The translations under genes were made by a program, and so were the position numbers. This document shows, in pieces, positions 8,567 to 18,836 of a stretch of DNA of 34,879 nucleotides (its first letter is position 1; every line of letters begins with the position of its first letter). Below the pieces are notes generated by a model. The model was not told the origin of the DNA. It worked only from the letters and a program-made list of their open reading frames with translations, and ran no database searches. The stretch comes from Bacteroides caecigallinarum (lineage in GTDB: Bacteria > Bacteroidota > Bacteroidia > Bacteroidales > Bacteroidaceae): positions 1 to 34,879 of the forward strand of contig NZ_JADYTF010000024.1 of the NCBI RefSeq assembly GCF_021530995.1, given 5' to 3'.

Positions 8567-10906
8567 TTATTCGGTCTCCAATGATATGTTTGGAGATTCA
8601 AGTGCCAGTGAATTATATCTCACGACTACGAGTATTGCCGTAAGCACCTGTATGAACAGGAACACCAGCAGGTATATCCACCATGACACATTTACTTTCA
8701 TTGCAAATCCCTGGAGATATTCGTTTATTGCTATCACCGCTACGGGTATCGAGATAATAAAACCTGCCAGAACAATAAAGAAATACGGCTTGTTTCCCAG
8801 CCAGAGCACATCGGTGTAGTCTGCTCCGAACACTTTGCGCAGGGCTATTTCCTTTCTCTTATGCTGAATGTCGAATATCACCATAGAGAAGACGCCGACC
8901 AGTGACAATACTACGGCTATTATTGAAAAACACAGCATCGTGTTGGCGAAAGAATTCTCACGCTGATATTGTGCGGCAGCCACATTGTCGTAGAACAATA
9001 CTTCTGTAGGATATTCGGGTTCCACTTTGCTGATTATCTCCTTTATGTGGGATACCGCCTCAGTTCTGTCGTATCCGGAAGCGAGTCTCACAAACATATC
9101 CGATAGATATCCGCTTTCAGCCGGTAGAGAAATGAAGCATACAGCACTCTGGCTTTTGCGCATGGACGTAAAGTTTATATTGTCGCATATACCTATTGTC
9201 TCTGCTTCCATAGAAGGGATATTTCCGAGTTCTACACCGTAATTGTCCTTCATATACCGGTTTACTATAATGTCTCCTTTGCTCGTTTTAGGGAATGTTT
9301 TCCCTTCTGTCATCTTTATTCCCATCACATCAGGAAAATCAGGAGTGACATATATCAGGAAGCTCGGAATGTCTGTTCCGTTATATTCTATTCCCTCAGT
9401 GCAATAAGTGTCTTGTGCCCCGAATCTTTCGGACGTGAATGCCACATTCTCTATTTCAGGATATTTCTGAAGTTCCTCTTTTATCCACGAGCCTTTGCTC
9501 TTCACTATATCACTTGTCAGCCCTACAATGGCTATGCGGTCCTTGTCGAACTTCGGGTCGAATCGGAGCATCATCCTGTTCTGCAGATAGATTGCCGCTA
9601 TGAACAGAATCAATGAGCACGAGATGGCATACTGCACGCACAGGAGAGCCTTCTTGATTTTCATACCAGAAGAACTTAAGTTGAAGTTGCCTCTCATTGC
9701 AAGTTCTCCGGTATATGATGTGGCGAAGAATGCAGGATAAATTCCTGAAAGTATTCCGCCTGACAGGGCCAGAAGTAGTGTGTTGAATACAATGGAAAAA
9801 TTCTTCTCGAAGCTGAATGCAGTGTTTACTATTCCCATTTCCGTGACAGCAGGAGAGAGGAAAACGACTGCAATCACAGCTCCGGCAAATGCTATGAGCG
9901 ACAGCAGGACAGTTTCCTGAATTATCTCCATACGTATCGTACGGGTGTCCTCGCCAAGTATAATCCTGGTGTTGATGGATTTCAGTCTTGACGGAATGAG
10001 CGAGGTATAGAAATTTGTGAAGTTCAGCAGGCCTACAATTATTATGAGGAATGAGATAATGGTCAGTACATTGTATTGTGTGAGACTTCCGCTCCGGAAC
10101 ACACGTCCATCCGACTTCTCTTCCTGAAAATATACGTCAACCAGCGGTGTGAGATAAATGGGGGTGAGACCACGGTATTTATCAAACTCGAACTTGCTGT
10201 TGAATTCATCCTCCACAAGAGAAACATTCTCGCTGTCGTCCAGACGGAGATAGCATACAAAGTTGCTTGCCCCGAAGTTCTGAAGGAAGAAATCCGGAAT
10301 CTTCATGTATATCTCGTTTCGTATCTGCGAGTTTGCGGGCAAGTCTTCGTAAACGGCACCTACAGTCCATTTGTCGGAACGCAGAAATCCGGTACCGGAC
10401 TTAATCTTCACCTGTTTACCTATAGGAGATTCGTTACCGAAAATCTTGCGTGCCGTACTTTGCGGAATGGCAAGCTGTTCGTTCTTCGACAGTGTTGCGG
10501 GATCACCTTCTACAATCTTTATTCCAAATACCTTGAAAAAGTCTTCACTCACCACATTGGCGGTTTCTATGAATCCGCTGGAAACTCCGTCTTTCATAGT
10601 AGTGATATATACCTCGCCAAGGAACGGACATACCACAGTTCCCGCTACGATATGGCTTGAAGAGCGTATCACCTCGTCCGAAAATCCCGGAGGAAGTATC
10701 GAACGGAAAATGGTATTGTTGTCCGAAAGATTCACCCTGTAGATGTTCCCGGCGTCAGGATGGAATCTGTCGAATCCCTTTTCAAAGTCCAGTTGTACGG
10801 ATATGAGCATAAAGGCGCTGAATGCCAGAATCAGACCGATAAGGCTCATAAGCATTGGAACGAAGTATTTCCTCAACGTATATTTTATGTTTCTCAGTGC
10901 TTGCAT
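8567..10906 (-). CDS. ABC transporter permease 5, double FtsX/MacB type
   Basis: This 779-residue inner-membrane permease has eight predicted membrane helices. One N-terminal helix (about 15-38) precedes a large periplasmic MacB core domain, then three helices, then the same pattern repeated (one helix, periplasmic domain, three helices). The two cytoplasmic coupling segments that dock on the ATPase read LKSINTRIILGED in the first half and KRKEIALRKVFGAD in the second. The first half lacks the usual Lys-Glu pair and matches permease 3. The C-terminus (SPNISLETE) departs slightly from the NPxxxLKxE ending of the other four. It is the last permease, 15 bp after permease 4, and is followed by a hairpin. 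Such permeases do mechanical work on a periplasmic partner; cargo unknown. Confidence 0.9.
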   Translation of the reverse strand: MQALRNIKYTLRKYFVPMLMSLIGLILAFSAFMLISVQLDFEKGFDRFHPDAGNIYRVNLSDNNTIFRSILPPGFSDEVIRSSSHIVAGTVVCPFLGEVYITTMKDGVSSGFIETANVVSEDFFKVFGIKIVEGDPATLSKNEQLAIPQSTARKIFGNESPIGKQVKIKSGTGFLRSDKWTVGAVYEDLPANSQIRNEIYMKIPDFFLQNFGASNFVCYLRLDDSENVSLVEDEFNSKFEFDKYRGLTPIYLTPLVDVYFQEEKSDGRVFRSGSLTQYNVLTIISFLIIIVGLLNFTNFYTSLIPSRLKSINTRIILGEDTRTIRMEIIQETVLLSLIAFAGAVIAVVFLSPAVTEMGIVNTAFSFEKNFSIVFNTLLLALSGGILSGIYPAFFATSYTGELAMRGNFNLSSSGMKIKKALLCVQYAISCSLILFIAAIYLQNRMMLRFDPKFDKDRIAIVGLTSDIVKSKGSWIKEELQKYPEIENVAFTSERFGAQDTYCTEGIEYNGTDIPSFLIYVTPDFPDVMGIKMTEGKTFPKTSKGDIIVNRYMKDNYGVELGNIPSMEAETIGICDNINFTSMRKSQSAVCFISLPAESGYLSDMFVRLASGYDRTEAVSHIKEIISKVEPEYPTEVLFYDNVAAAQYQRENSFANTMLCFSIIAVVLSLVGVFSMVIFDIQHKRKEIALRKVFGADYTDVLWLGNKPYFFIVLAGFIISIPVAVIAINEYLQGFAMKVNVSWWIYLLVFLFIQVLTAILVVVRYNSLALESPNISLETE

Positions 10907-10921
10907 ATAAGTTCGGGTTTA

Positions 10922-13258
10922 TTATTCGTTTTTAAGTGACAATACCGGATTGGCATTCGATATTTTCAGGCTGCAGATTACCACAGTAGCTACTACTATT
11001 ATAGCCACTATCAGGTCTGCCGCGAGGAAATATAGCAATGACAGACTGACTTTCTCGGCAAACTGTTCCAGCCAGAGTCCTGCCACATAATATGCCAGTG
11101 CATCGCCTATGATAAAGGCAACAACGAGCCATTTCATTATGCCGGCCACGAAAAGCGAAAGGATTTCTGCCGTGGTGGCTCCGTTTATCTTGCGTATGGC
11201 AATCTCCTTGCTTCTTCGTTGTGCTTCATCTCGGACGTATCCCACGAGTCCTAGGAAGGCTATCGCTATGGAGAATATACTTCCGGCAAGGATGGTATTC
11301 TTCATCTTCTTGTTGTCGTCATACATACTGTTCATTACCTGTTCGTATGAGAAAACTTCCATATCCTTTTCGGTAATCACTTCACCCAGCTTCTTCTGAA
11401 TCTTGTTTATTGTTTCAGGATTGATGTCCTTTACCTTTATAAGTATGTACGGCATATATTCATTATCTGCCTTACCTGTAAAGCGTACGCTCGGACGTTT
11501 GTCCATTCTGTTCAACAGTCCGATACGGTAGTCCTCGTAAACTCCCGAAATAGTAAGAACTCCAAGGTTCATTGCCGAAGAGTCTGAATGCTCTGTCAGA
11601 TAAATGCCTTTTCCTATCGGGCCGTCGTTCCAGTCGGTAAACTCTTTCATCTTCTCCACGAAGCTGCGGCTGACGGCAATCTCGTTTTCTGCGGCAGGCA
11701 CACGTCCTTCAATTATTGGAATGTCAAAGAACTCGAAGAATCCTTCTGTGCCGGCATACTGGTCGGCTATGTTGAAAAGTTCGCTGTCGCCCCCGGGGAG
11801 ATAGACATTGTTTCCGGAGCAATAGTCGAATGGAAGGGTGTATGCCCTCTCCACGTCAACTACCTCAGGAAGGGATGATATTACCTCCACGCTTCTCGAT
11901 GCCTGTACGTTATCTACCCCTCTGACATTATAGTATAACACGTTGTCGTAATCATATCCCGGATTATCATTCAGAGCCTTGTCGTACTGAGCGGCAATGA
12001 TGAAAACAAAACTCAGAAGGAACACGTTTATGATAAACTGGACGAACAGCAGACAGAGTTTCCATTTCCTTTTGTTCTCCTTGTAGTTCATGAACGCCAC
12101 GCTTACCGGAATCTTGTTGTAAAGATATCCCGGAAGCAAAGCCGAAACCAGAAACAATACAAGTATCACTCCGCAGAGTACAATCATCGTCTCCTTTATG
12201 AATAGAGCCTCCAGACTGACTCCAAGCAGATATTCTATTGTCTGTCTGAATCCCAATATCATCAGTAATGCCAGAAGCAGTGAGAAGAACAGATATACTG
12301 ATGTCTCTTTAATCAGCATACCGTATATGTTTGTTCTTTCTGCGCCATAGCATTTGTGGATACCTATCTCCTTAGAGCGTTTCACCATTTCCGATATGGA
12401 TATAAGCATATAGTTCATTAGTGATATCAGTACCAGTACAAACGAAACTACTGAAAGGATGATTATAAGATTCCTTACGTATGGTTCGGATGTATGAAGC
12501 TTATGGAACGGACTGAGTACGCACCATATCTTGTATCCGCTGTTTTTCAGTTCCTCCATAGGCAGGTTCTTGTCCATCATTTTGCGTATGGCTGGATCGA
12601 TGGATTCGGGTGTAACACCTTCTTCAAGTTTTACGTATCCTTTGTACCGGTCATTTCCAAGCCAATTGTCAGTACTTTCCTTAGGATAAGTTTCCATTGA
12701 AAGCAGAATGTCGTAATACAGACTTCCGTTTTCCGGGAAATCTTCATATACTCCTCCTATAGTGAATTTTAGTTTGGGCGCCTCTTCGTTGTAAATAATT
12801 TTTCCTACTGCCTTGTCAATGCCTCCCATCTTTTCGGCAAACGAACGGCTTACCATCACGTTGAATTTCTGAGCCAATACTTCCTTCGGGTTTCCTGCCA
12901 GAATCTTGCGGTCGAAAACATCGAAGAATGCGGTATCCGCCAAAACCAGCATACCGGTTACAAGAGCCTTTTCTTCCGTATAGAATTTCTCGCTTTCAAA
13001 AAGGAAGGTGGTGCGTGTGGCGCTTTCCACTCCCGGTACATATTTCTTGAATCCGGGAGCGATACCTCCGCTCACCTGGTCAGATTCATTAACTTCGCCC
13101 CTGAGTGAATAATTCGGTTTTATCAGATATATCCGTTCCAGACCTTTGTAGAAATTGTCGTATGACGATTCAAGGCATACCTTGGCTATAAGAATACACC
13201 CTATGGCAAGACCTATTCCTAGAGACAATATTTTCAATATGTTGTTGAATTTGAACAT
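10922..13258 (-). CDS. ABC transporter permease 4, double FtsX/MacB type
   Basis: This 778-residue paralogue has the same double (helix, periplasmic MacB core, three-helix) layout. Its coupling segments are RSKEIGIHKCYGAE in the first half and RSKEIAIRKINGAT in the second, so both halves keep the Lys-Glu pair, unlike permeases 3 and 5. The first-half segment has unusual His-Lys-Cys residues where Arg-Arg/Lys is common, making this the most distinct of the five. The ending NPVLSLKNE is the standard family tail. It sits 18 bp after permease 3 and 15 bp before permease 5, clearly in one operon. A cytoplasmic ATPase is needed, and the only candidate in the cluster is at 18149-18829. Confidence 0.9.
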   Translation of the reverse strand: MFKFNNILKILSLGIGLAIGCILIAKVCLESSYDNFYKGLERIYLIKPNYSLRGEVNESDQVSGGIAPGFKKYVPGVESATRTTFLFESEKFYTEEKALVTGMLVLADTAFFDVFDRKILAGNPKEVLAQKFNVMVSRSFAEKMGGIDKAVGKIIYNEEAPKLKFTIGGVYEDFPENGSLYYDILLSMETYPKESTDNWLGNDRYKGYVKLEEGVTPESIDPAIRKMMDKNLPMEELKNSGYKIWCVLSPFHKLHTSEPYVRNLIIILSVVSFVLVLISLMNYMLISISEMVKRSKEIGIHKCYGAERTNIYGMLIKETSVYLFFSLLLALLMILGFRQTIEYLLGVSLEALFIKETMIVLCGVILVLFLVSALLPGYLYNKIPVSVAFMNYKENKRKWKLCLLFVQFIINVFLLSFVFIIAAQYDKALNDNPGYDYDNVLYYNVRGVDNVQASRSVEVISSLPEVVDVERAYTLPFDYCSGNNVYLPGGDSELFNIADQYAGTEGFFEFFDIPIIEGRVPAAENEIAVSRSFVEKMKEFTDWNDGPIGKGIYLTEHSDSSAMNLGVLTISGVYEDYRIGLLNRMDKRPSVRFTGKADNEYMPYILIKVKDINPETINKIQKKLGEVITEKDMEVFSYEQVMNSMYDDNKKMKNTILAGSIFSIAIAFLGLVGYVRDEAQRRSKEIAIRKINGATTAEILSLFVAGIMKWLVVAFIIGDALAYYVAGLWLEQFAEKVSLSLLYFLAADLIVAIIVVATVVICSLKISNANPVLSLKNE

Positions 13259-13276
13259 TATATTATTATTTATCGG

Positions 13277-15667
13277 TTATTCATTTTTCAGTGTTTCAGC
13301 CGGATTTTCCGAAGCTGCCTTATAACTGCACAGTGTGACAACTCCTACGGTAATTATTGCTACCATGACGAATGCCAGCAGGAATACCCACCAGTGCAAC
13401 GGAGAGCGGTAGGCAAATGTGCTATAGTAATAATCCATTACAATATATCCCACAGGCGCAGCTATCAGGAAGCTTATAAGGAGTATGTAGAAGAACTTGC
13501 GGTTGAACATCTCCAGTATCTCGCGGATGCTTGCTCCGTGAACTCTTCTCAGGCCTATTTCCTTTCTTCGGAACTTGGTTTCAAACATAAGCAGACCGAT
13601 TATTCCCATCAGTGATATGATTACTGCAAGTATGGTGAACAGCGTTATAAGGCTGATTAGTTTCTGTTCCTTACGGTACTGTGTTCCGAGTTCCTCGTCG
13701 AAGAACTTCAGGTTTATTTCTTCGGTGTTGAAGTTAGGAGAAATATCGGCCACCACTTCTTTCACTGCCTGAAGTACTTCGCTGTAAGTGGCACCCGGAT
13801 TGCTTCGGATATACAGGTGACTTACAGGCCACCATGGCTTTTTCCCGAAAACGTAGAACGCGAACGGTTCTTCCTTATAATGAAGTGGCTTGAACTTGAA
13901 GTTCTCACAGAAACCGGCAATATCAGTTTCACCTATATGTCCGCTAACTTTGCTCTCAAGGCTGAATCCGAATTTCTTTTTAGCAATTTCGTTGAATATG
14001 AAAATACCTTTCTCGCATTTCTCGTCTGCCTGTGTGAAGTCACGTCCCTCAACAATATCTATACCCATAAACTTCAGGAAGTTGTATGAAACAGGATAGC
14101 TGATGAAGCTTATATTTTTACCGTTGAACTCCCTTCCCCAACCCATTCTATATACACTGACCAGGGATGATGCTCCCCATGCTACTTCCTTTATAGCTGT
14201 CTTCTTCTGGAGTTCGGTAGTGTATAAATCTCGGTTATTTGAGTTTACCGGAACATATGCCGTGAACAGCGATTCCTTGTTGAATCCCATGTCGTAGTTC
14301 ATCATATAGTCGTATTGCATCTTGATGAAGAACGCGCACAGCACGAACAGAATGGATATAAAGAACTGGAATCCCACGAGTATATATCTGAATGACTTGC
14401 CTCTGCTCACTGTGCCCATTGTACCCTTAATGGCAAGGGCAGGAGAGAATGAAGTGACGTGCATTGCAGGATATATGCTTGACGCAACAGTCATTATCAG
14501 TGCGACAAAAACTGTCAGTATCGCCACTGCGGCATTATATCCAAGATCCAGCGGACAGCTTATAAGTTCAGCGTATGTGGAACTGCCTATAATCTTTATC
14601 ACAATATATGAAAAGAAAAGCGAAACCACCACCAATATAGCCGATTCAGCCATAAAGCCCATTACGAGCGACAGTCTGGAACTGCCAAGAATTTTCCTTG
14701 TATTTACAGAACGCAGTTTTGCCGGAATCTGTGCCATGAAGAAGTTCAGATAGTTTATCAGTGTGATGACAAGTATAAGCACTGATACTATGAACAATGT
14801 TATTGTAGTGATAATGTTACATTGGTAAACTATGGTATTGTCTGTAATTCTTAACTCGAACTGAAATCCTTCCAGCGGGAATAGTTTTACAGCGTTCCTG
14901 CCTATGTATTCGTCTATCTCTTCCTGAGTAGGAACTTCCACGTCCGGATTGGAACTAATCATTTCGTTGACCAGATTTTTAGTGAAGCTGATGGCATTTT
15001 CGCTGAAAGCATTAACGTTGTTCTTGTCATTAAGTTTTATAAAATATCTGTAAGACCATTCGCCGAAATTGTCCAATGACTCTTTCTCATAAATATTACT
15101 GTACAGAAGATCTGTTTCTCCGAATATGGAGTTCATCGCCATGTCCTTGAAAATGGCAGAAACGGTTCTCTTGTCCTTTTCGCCTTCCAGTTGAATTGCA
15201 TCGCCAAGTTTCAGGTTCAGTCTGCGTGACGCTCTTTCGCTGAGTGCCACTACATTTTCCTCACCTATACCCTGGAAAGTACCTGCAACGGCTTCTATTC
15301 CGAATACATCGTATGTGCCACTTGTCACCTGCATGGTGTTAAGCTCGAATGTCCTGTTGTCATTGCCGTCTGCTATTTTTATTTCAGTCTGAATATTCCC
15401 TTGTAGAACAGCATACGATTCAACCATTGACGACTGTTCTATCAATGATTCCATAACAGGGCGGCTCATGTTCACACTGTATTTCCCTTCGTCGAACCAG
15501 TCCTTATGTGTCACAACGAATATACGGTCCAAGTCTTTGATTTTGCTGTTGTAGTTCCAGTCGTAATTCACCTGAACCATTATAATATATATTGCTGCAA
15601 AGGCAACTGTCATACCTAACAGATTAAGTATTCCTGCACCTTTGAATAGTCTGATAATGTTTCTCAT
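13277..15667 (-). CDS. ABC transporter permease 3, double FtsX/MacB type
   Basis: This permease of about 796 residues has eight predicted helices and two periplasmic domains. I start it at the ATG at 15667 (MRNIIRLFKGAG), which lines up with the short N-termini of the other four. An in-frame GTG at 15724 would add 19 residues and overlap the end of permease 2. The coupling segments are LRSVNTRKILGSS (first half, no Lys-Glu pair, like permease 5) and RRKEIGLRRVHGAS (second half, canonical). The tail is NPAETLKNE. The segments around the first coupling motif (NYLNFFMAQIPAKL here, NFTNFYTSLIPSRL in permease 5) pair these two proteins as the closest relatives. The spacer to permease 2 is about 49 bp from this start. 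Confidence 0.88.
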   Translation of the reverse strand: MRNIIRLFKGAGILNLLGMTVAFAAIYIIMVQVNYDWNYNSKIKDLDRIFVVTHKDWFDEGKYSVNMSRPVMESLIEQSSMVESYAVLQGNIQTEIKIADGNDNRTFELNTMQVTSGTYDVFGIEAVAGTFQGIGEENVVALSERASRRLNLKLGDAIQLEGEKDKRTVSAIFKDMAMNSIFGETDLLYSNIYEKESLDNFGEWSYRYFIKLNDKNNVNAFSENAISFTKNLVNEMISSNPDVEVPTQEEIDEYIGRNAVKLFPLEGFQFELRITDNTIVYQCNIITTITLFIVSVLILVITLINYLNFFMAQIPAKLRSVNTRKILGSSRLSLVMGFMAESAILVVVSLFFSYIVIKIIGSSTYAELISCPLDLGYNAAVAILTVFVALIMTVASSIYPAMHVTSFSPALAIKGTMGTVSRGKSFRYILVGFQFFISILFVLCAFFIKMQYDYMMNYDMGFNKESLFTAYVPVNSNNRDLYTTELQKKTAIKEVAWGASSLVSVYRMGWGREFNGKNISFISYPVSYNFLKFMGIDIVEGRDFTQADEKCEKGIFIFNEIAKKKFGFSLESKVSGHIGETDIAGFCENFKFKPLHYKEEPFAFYVFGKKPWWPVSHLYIRSNPGATYSEVLQAVKEVVADISPNFNTEEINLKFFDEELGTQYRKEQKLISLITLFTILAVIISLMGIIGLLMFETKFRRKEIGLRRVHGASIREILEMFNRKFFYILLISFLIAAPVGYIVMDYYYSTFAYRSPLHWWVFLLAFVMVAIITVGVVTLCSYKAASENPAETLKNE

Positions 15668-15716
15668 CACTTTGATTTTTAAAAAGTTGTTATAGATACT
15701 ACAATCAAGTTCTTTA

Positions 15717-18068
15717 TTATTCACTTTTAAGATTATTCACCGGATTGTCCGATGTGGTTTTCAGGCTGATAAGCCAGACGGAACCTAACGAAATGACAAC
15801 CACCAAGACAAAAGCAGTTACCGGTATCCACCACTGGAAGTGAGGATCGTATCCCACAAACTTGTCTATCTGACGTATGCCTAAATAGATGAGCGGAATG
15901 GCAATAACCAGACTTATGAGCAGTGATTTCATTGAGAACTTCATCAGGTTGCATTGTTCCATCCATGAATTTGAACCGAAAACCTTGCGTATGGAGATGT
16001 CGCGTTTGCGTTGTGATACGAAGTAGAGGCTCATGGCTGTAAGTCCCAATAATGATATGATGAGTGCCGCAAATGTGAAAATGACGATAGTCTTGTTCAG
16101 ACGTGTTATATTGTCGTATGTGTTGAGCACTTCGTCATGATACCATTTTGAGTCGAAAGGTATTCCGCCTATTATTTCGTAAAACAGGTCATCGAGCTGG
16201 CGTTTGTATTCCTCATTCGCCGATGTGGTTTCTACCAGCACATTCCACGGTGAAACTTTTTCTACCGGAAGAATTCTCATCTGAAGAGGATGAACTTCAC
16301 CCATCAATGAGCGTATCTTGAAGTCCTTGAATTGGCCGAGAATATTGCATTTATATCCATATCTGTTGATGTAATAATCAGGACCCTGACCGATTGAAAG
16401 CAAATCTTTCATGGCATTTTCGCTGACAAAATAACTTTCGTCGGTGTTCCCAAGGCCGCGGTCTTCAGTAATCTTTATGTTAAACATCTGCAAGAATGAT
16501 GAATCAGCGATAAATGTCTGGAAACTCATACATTTCAGTGTGTCGGCACTGTTGAAATAGTTCATATTGTTGTTTCCTCCATCGTTTGGTGTTCCGCAAG
16601 CGAAAGAAACTCTTTTTACGAAAGGCAGTTTCAGTGCCTCGCTGCGGAACTGTCTCATCTGCTCATTGCCCGCCATGACCGGATAGTCTATTATACTGCC
16701 ATATTCATAACCAAGCGGAGCATTGAGTATTCTGTATATCTGCATGCTGAAATAGAAAGAACAAGTCAGCAATGCTATAGTAAGACAGCTTTGGAATATA
16801 TTCAGTCCGCGGAAATACACCAGTTTGGTCTTGCGTCGGAACGTTCCCTTTACAACATCCATAGGATTGTATCCTGACAATATTGATGCCGGCACGATGC
16901 CTGACGCGAATGCCAGAACCGCAACAAGCAGGATGTATGATATTACTGTAATATATGATACGTCGCCCAGTATATCAAGTTTTACTTTAAGCAAATCCAT
17001 GGCGTATGGCTCCACTGCCAGGGCAAGTATGAAGGATATGATGAAAGATGCTGCTGTAAGTATAAACGATTCAAGTATCATTCGCCAGAATATATCTTCC
17101 CGTGAAGAGCCTAAGATACGCCGTGTCGCCATTTCCTTTGCCCTGTAGCTGGTCTGCGCCACACTCATACTTACGTAATTGAATATAGCCATCAGCAGGA
17201 CGAGTACTCCTATTATTATAAAGGTCACAACAACCTTATAATTGTACTGTTTCAGGCCTATTGAAGACTGTATGTCTGAAAAATAAAACTCACGGATAGG
17301 AATGAATTTTACAGTTTTTTGTGTTCCGCCTTCGTATATCCAGAAAAATGTCTTGAGATATGAAACTATATCGTCAGCCTTGGTGTTAAGATCTGTGTTC
17401 GGTAATAGACGGAAGAATAGATTTGCCCCACCTGAATTACTCATGTGTGTATTCTCTATTGCAGAACCATAATTATAGTATTTTATATTTTCGAATGGTA
17501 AAATTATTTCCCATTCATGAGGAATGACAGAGTTGTCTATATCCTTCATAATACCTGCAACTTTGTATTCGTTTGTTGCCATTGGCTGTATAGTCTTGAA
17601 AGTCTTGCCTATACAATCTGTGGTTCCGAACATCTTAATAGCTGCCGACTGGCTTATGACAGCATTGTCATTCGAAATCAATACATCATCAGGATTTCCA
17701 TACAGAAGAGGAAAACCGAAGAAACTGAAGAAGTTCTTCTTTGCCATACCTACATACAAAGTCATCTGTTTGTCTTCAGACATTACCGGATATTCAACAC
17801 ATCCGGAAATGGCACACCATTCCTCTATTTCGGGATAGCGGCTTTGCAGTTTGTCTCCTAAATTATAATGTCCTCCGGCGTATTCATTGCTTGCCATTAT
17901 ATACGTCCTGTCGGCATCCTTCATATCTTTATCCACTGTAAGTTGCCTGAATACCATGTTTGATATAAGCAATATGAACATGAGCGAGATGCTCAGTCCT
18001 GCAAGATTTACCAATGTGAAAACCTTGTTTCGGCTCAGGAACTTAAAGTATGTCTTATATTCATTCAT
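15717..18068 (-). CDS. ABC transporter permease 2, double FtsX/MacB type
   Basis: This 783-residue permease is the first gene after the ATPase. The layout is as in its paralogues. The coupling segments are YRAKEMATRRILGSS in the first half and KRDISIRKVFGSN in the second. The first matches permease 1 closely (FRAKEMASRRLLGT), as does the preceding NYxSxxVAQT stretch, so 1 and 2 form a pair even though the ATPase gene lies between them. The N-terminus MNEYKTYFKFLSRNKVFTL also resembles permease 1 (MKSYFRFLSRNKLYTT). The tail is NPVNNLKSE. An 80-bp spacer with a strong hairpin precedes it. Confidence 0.9.
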   Translation of the reverse strand: MNEYKTYFKFLSRNKVFTLVNLAGLSISLMFILLISNMVFRQLTVDKDMKDADRTYIMASNEYAGGHYNLGDKLQSRYPEIEEWCAISGCVEYPVMSEDKQMTLYVGMAKKNFFSFFGFPLLYGNPDDVLISNDNAVISQSAAIKMFGTTDCIGKTFKTIQPMATNEYKVAGIMKDIDNSVIPHEWEIILPFENIKYYNYGSAIENTHMSNSGGANLFFRLLPNTDLNTKADDIVSYLKTFFWIYEGGTQKTVKFIPIREFYFSDIQSSIGLKQYNYKVVVTFIIIGVLVLLMAIFNYVSMSVAQTSYRAKEMATRRILGSSREDIFWRMILESFILTAASFIISFILALAVEPYAMDLLKVKLDILGDVSYITVISYILLVAVLAFASGIVPASILSGYNPMDVVKGTFRRKTKLVYFRGLNIFQSCLTIALLTCSFYFSMQIYRILNAPLGYEYGSIIDYPVMAGNEQMRQFRSEALKLPFVKRVSFACGTPNDGGNNNMNYFNSADTLKCMSFQTFIADSSFLQMFNIKITEDRGLGNTDESYFVSENAMKDLLSIGQGPDYYINRYGYKCNILGQFKDFKIRSLMGEVHPLQMRILPVEKVSPWNVLVETTSANEEYKRQLDDLFYEIIGGIPFDSKWYHDEVLNTYDNITRLNKTIVIFTFAALIISLLGLTAMSLYFVSQRKRDISIRKVFGSNSWMEQCNLMKFSMKSLLISLVIAIPLIYLGIRQIDKFVGYDPHFQWWIPVTAFVLVVVISLGSVWLISLKTTSDNPVNNLKSE

Positions 18069-18088
18069 ATCATCTTGAGTTTTTGAGT

Positions 18089-18133
18089 TTTCAAGTTTTA
18101 GAGCTTGTTGATAACAAACTCTAAAACTTAAAA
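18089..18133. repeat. Long inverted repeat (hairpin) between ATPase and permease 2
   Basis: AAGTTTTAGAG (18093-18103) pairs perfectly with CTCTAAAACTT (18119-18129). After one C/A mismatch, TTGTT pairs with AACAA around a 3-nt loop, giving a 17-position stem with one mismatch; three more pairs lie outside it. No T-tail follows on the minus strand, so it is not an obvious terminator. It may be an RNA processing or stability element, or a mobile short palindrome. Confidence 0.75.
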
Positions 18134-18148
18134 CTATCAGACCTGCAT

Positions 18149-18829
18149 TTACAATTCATTTCTTACATCACCCACAATACGTCCGTCGAAGAGGTTGATG
18201 ATTCTTTGTGCTACTGAAGCGTCTTTCTGTGAGTGAGTCACCATTACTATAGTTGTGCCTTCCGAGTTCAGTTCTGTAAGCAGATCCATTACCTCCTTAC
18301 CGTTCTTTGAGTCGAGGTTACCTGTAGGCTCGTCGGCAAGTACCAGCTTAGGGTTTGACACAACGGCACGGGCTATAGCCACACGCTGCTGCTGACCGCC
18401 GGACAACTGCTGCGGGAAGTGGTGTGAACGGTGGCTGATGTTCATTCTTTTCAGAATCTCCGTAACGCGCTGTTTGCGTTCTGCCGCACCGATGTTGAGG
18501 TATTTCAGAGGCAGTTCCACGTTTTCAAACACATTCAGCTCGTCTATAAGGTTGAAGCTCTGGAATACAAAACCAAGGTTACCCTTGCGGAATTTGGTAC
18601 GTTCGCGTTCTTTCAGGTTTGCCACTTCCTGTCCCAACAGTTCGTAGCTGCCTCCTGTAGGATTATCCAGCAGACCGAGGATGTTCAACAGTGTTGACTT
18701 GCCGCATCCTGACGGCCCCATGATAGCTACAAATTCACCTTCGTTTATTTCGAAAGACACTTCGTTCAATGCTGTAGTTTCAATTTCTTCTGTACGGAAA
18801 ACTTTGCTGAGGTTAGTTACTTTAATCAT
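18149..18829 (-). CDS. ABC transporter ATPase, LolD/MacB type
   Basis: This 226-residue ATPase powers FtsX/MacB-type permeases from the cytosol. Visible motifs are Walker A GPSGCGKST (38-46), Q-loop Gln90, signature LSGGQQQRV (142-150), Walker B LVLADEP (162-168), D-loop NLDS and the switch His199. Length and motifs match the stand-alone LolD, FtsE and MacB-type ATPases. It is the only ATPase for five permeases in this cluster, so it probably serves them all. The gene lies between permeases 1 and 2, with a 186-bp spacer upstream and an 80-bp spacer downstream. Both spacers carry GAGTTTTT-type repeats, unlike the tight spacing of most other genes in the cluster. Confidence 0.96.
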   Translation of the reverse strand: MIKVTNLSKVFRTEEIETTALNEVSFEINEGEFVAIMGPSGCGKSTLLNILGLLDNPTGGSYELLGQEVANLKERERTKFRKGNLGFVFQSFNLIDELNVFENVELPLKYLNIGAAERKQRVTEILKRMNISHRSHHFPQQLSGGQQQRVAIARAVVSNPKLVLADEPTGNLDSKNGKEVMDLLTELNSEGTTIVMVTHSQKDASVAQRIINLFDGRIVGDVRNEL

Positions 18830-18836
18830 ATTGTTT

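Noticed and set aside
15668-15724. Longer N-terminus for permease 3 from a GTG at 15724
   Set aside because: The added 19 residues are polar and unlike the paralogues, and the start would overlap the end of permease 2; the ATG at 15667 aligns with the other permeases.
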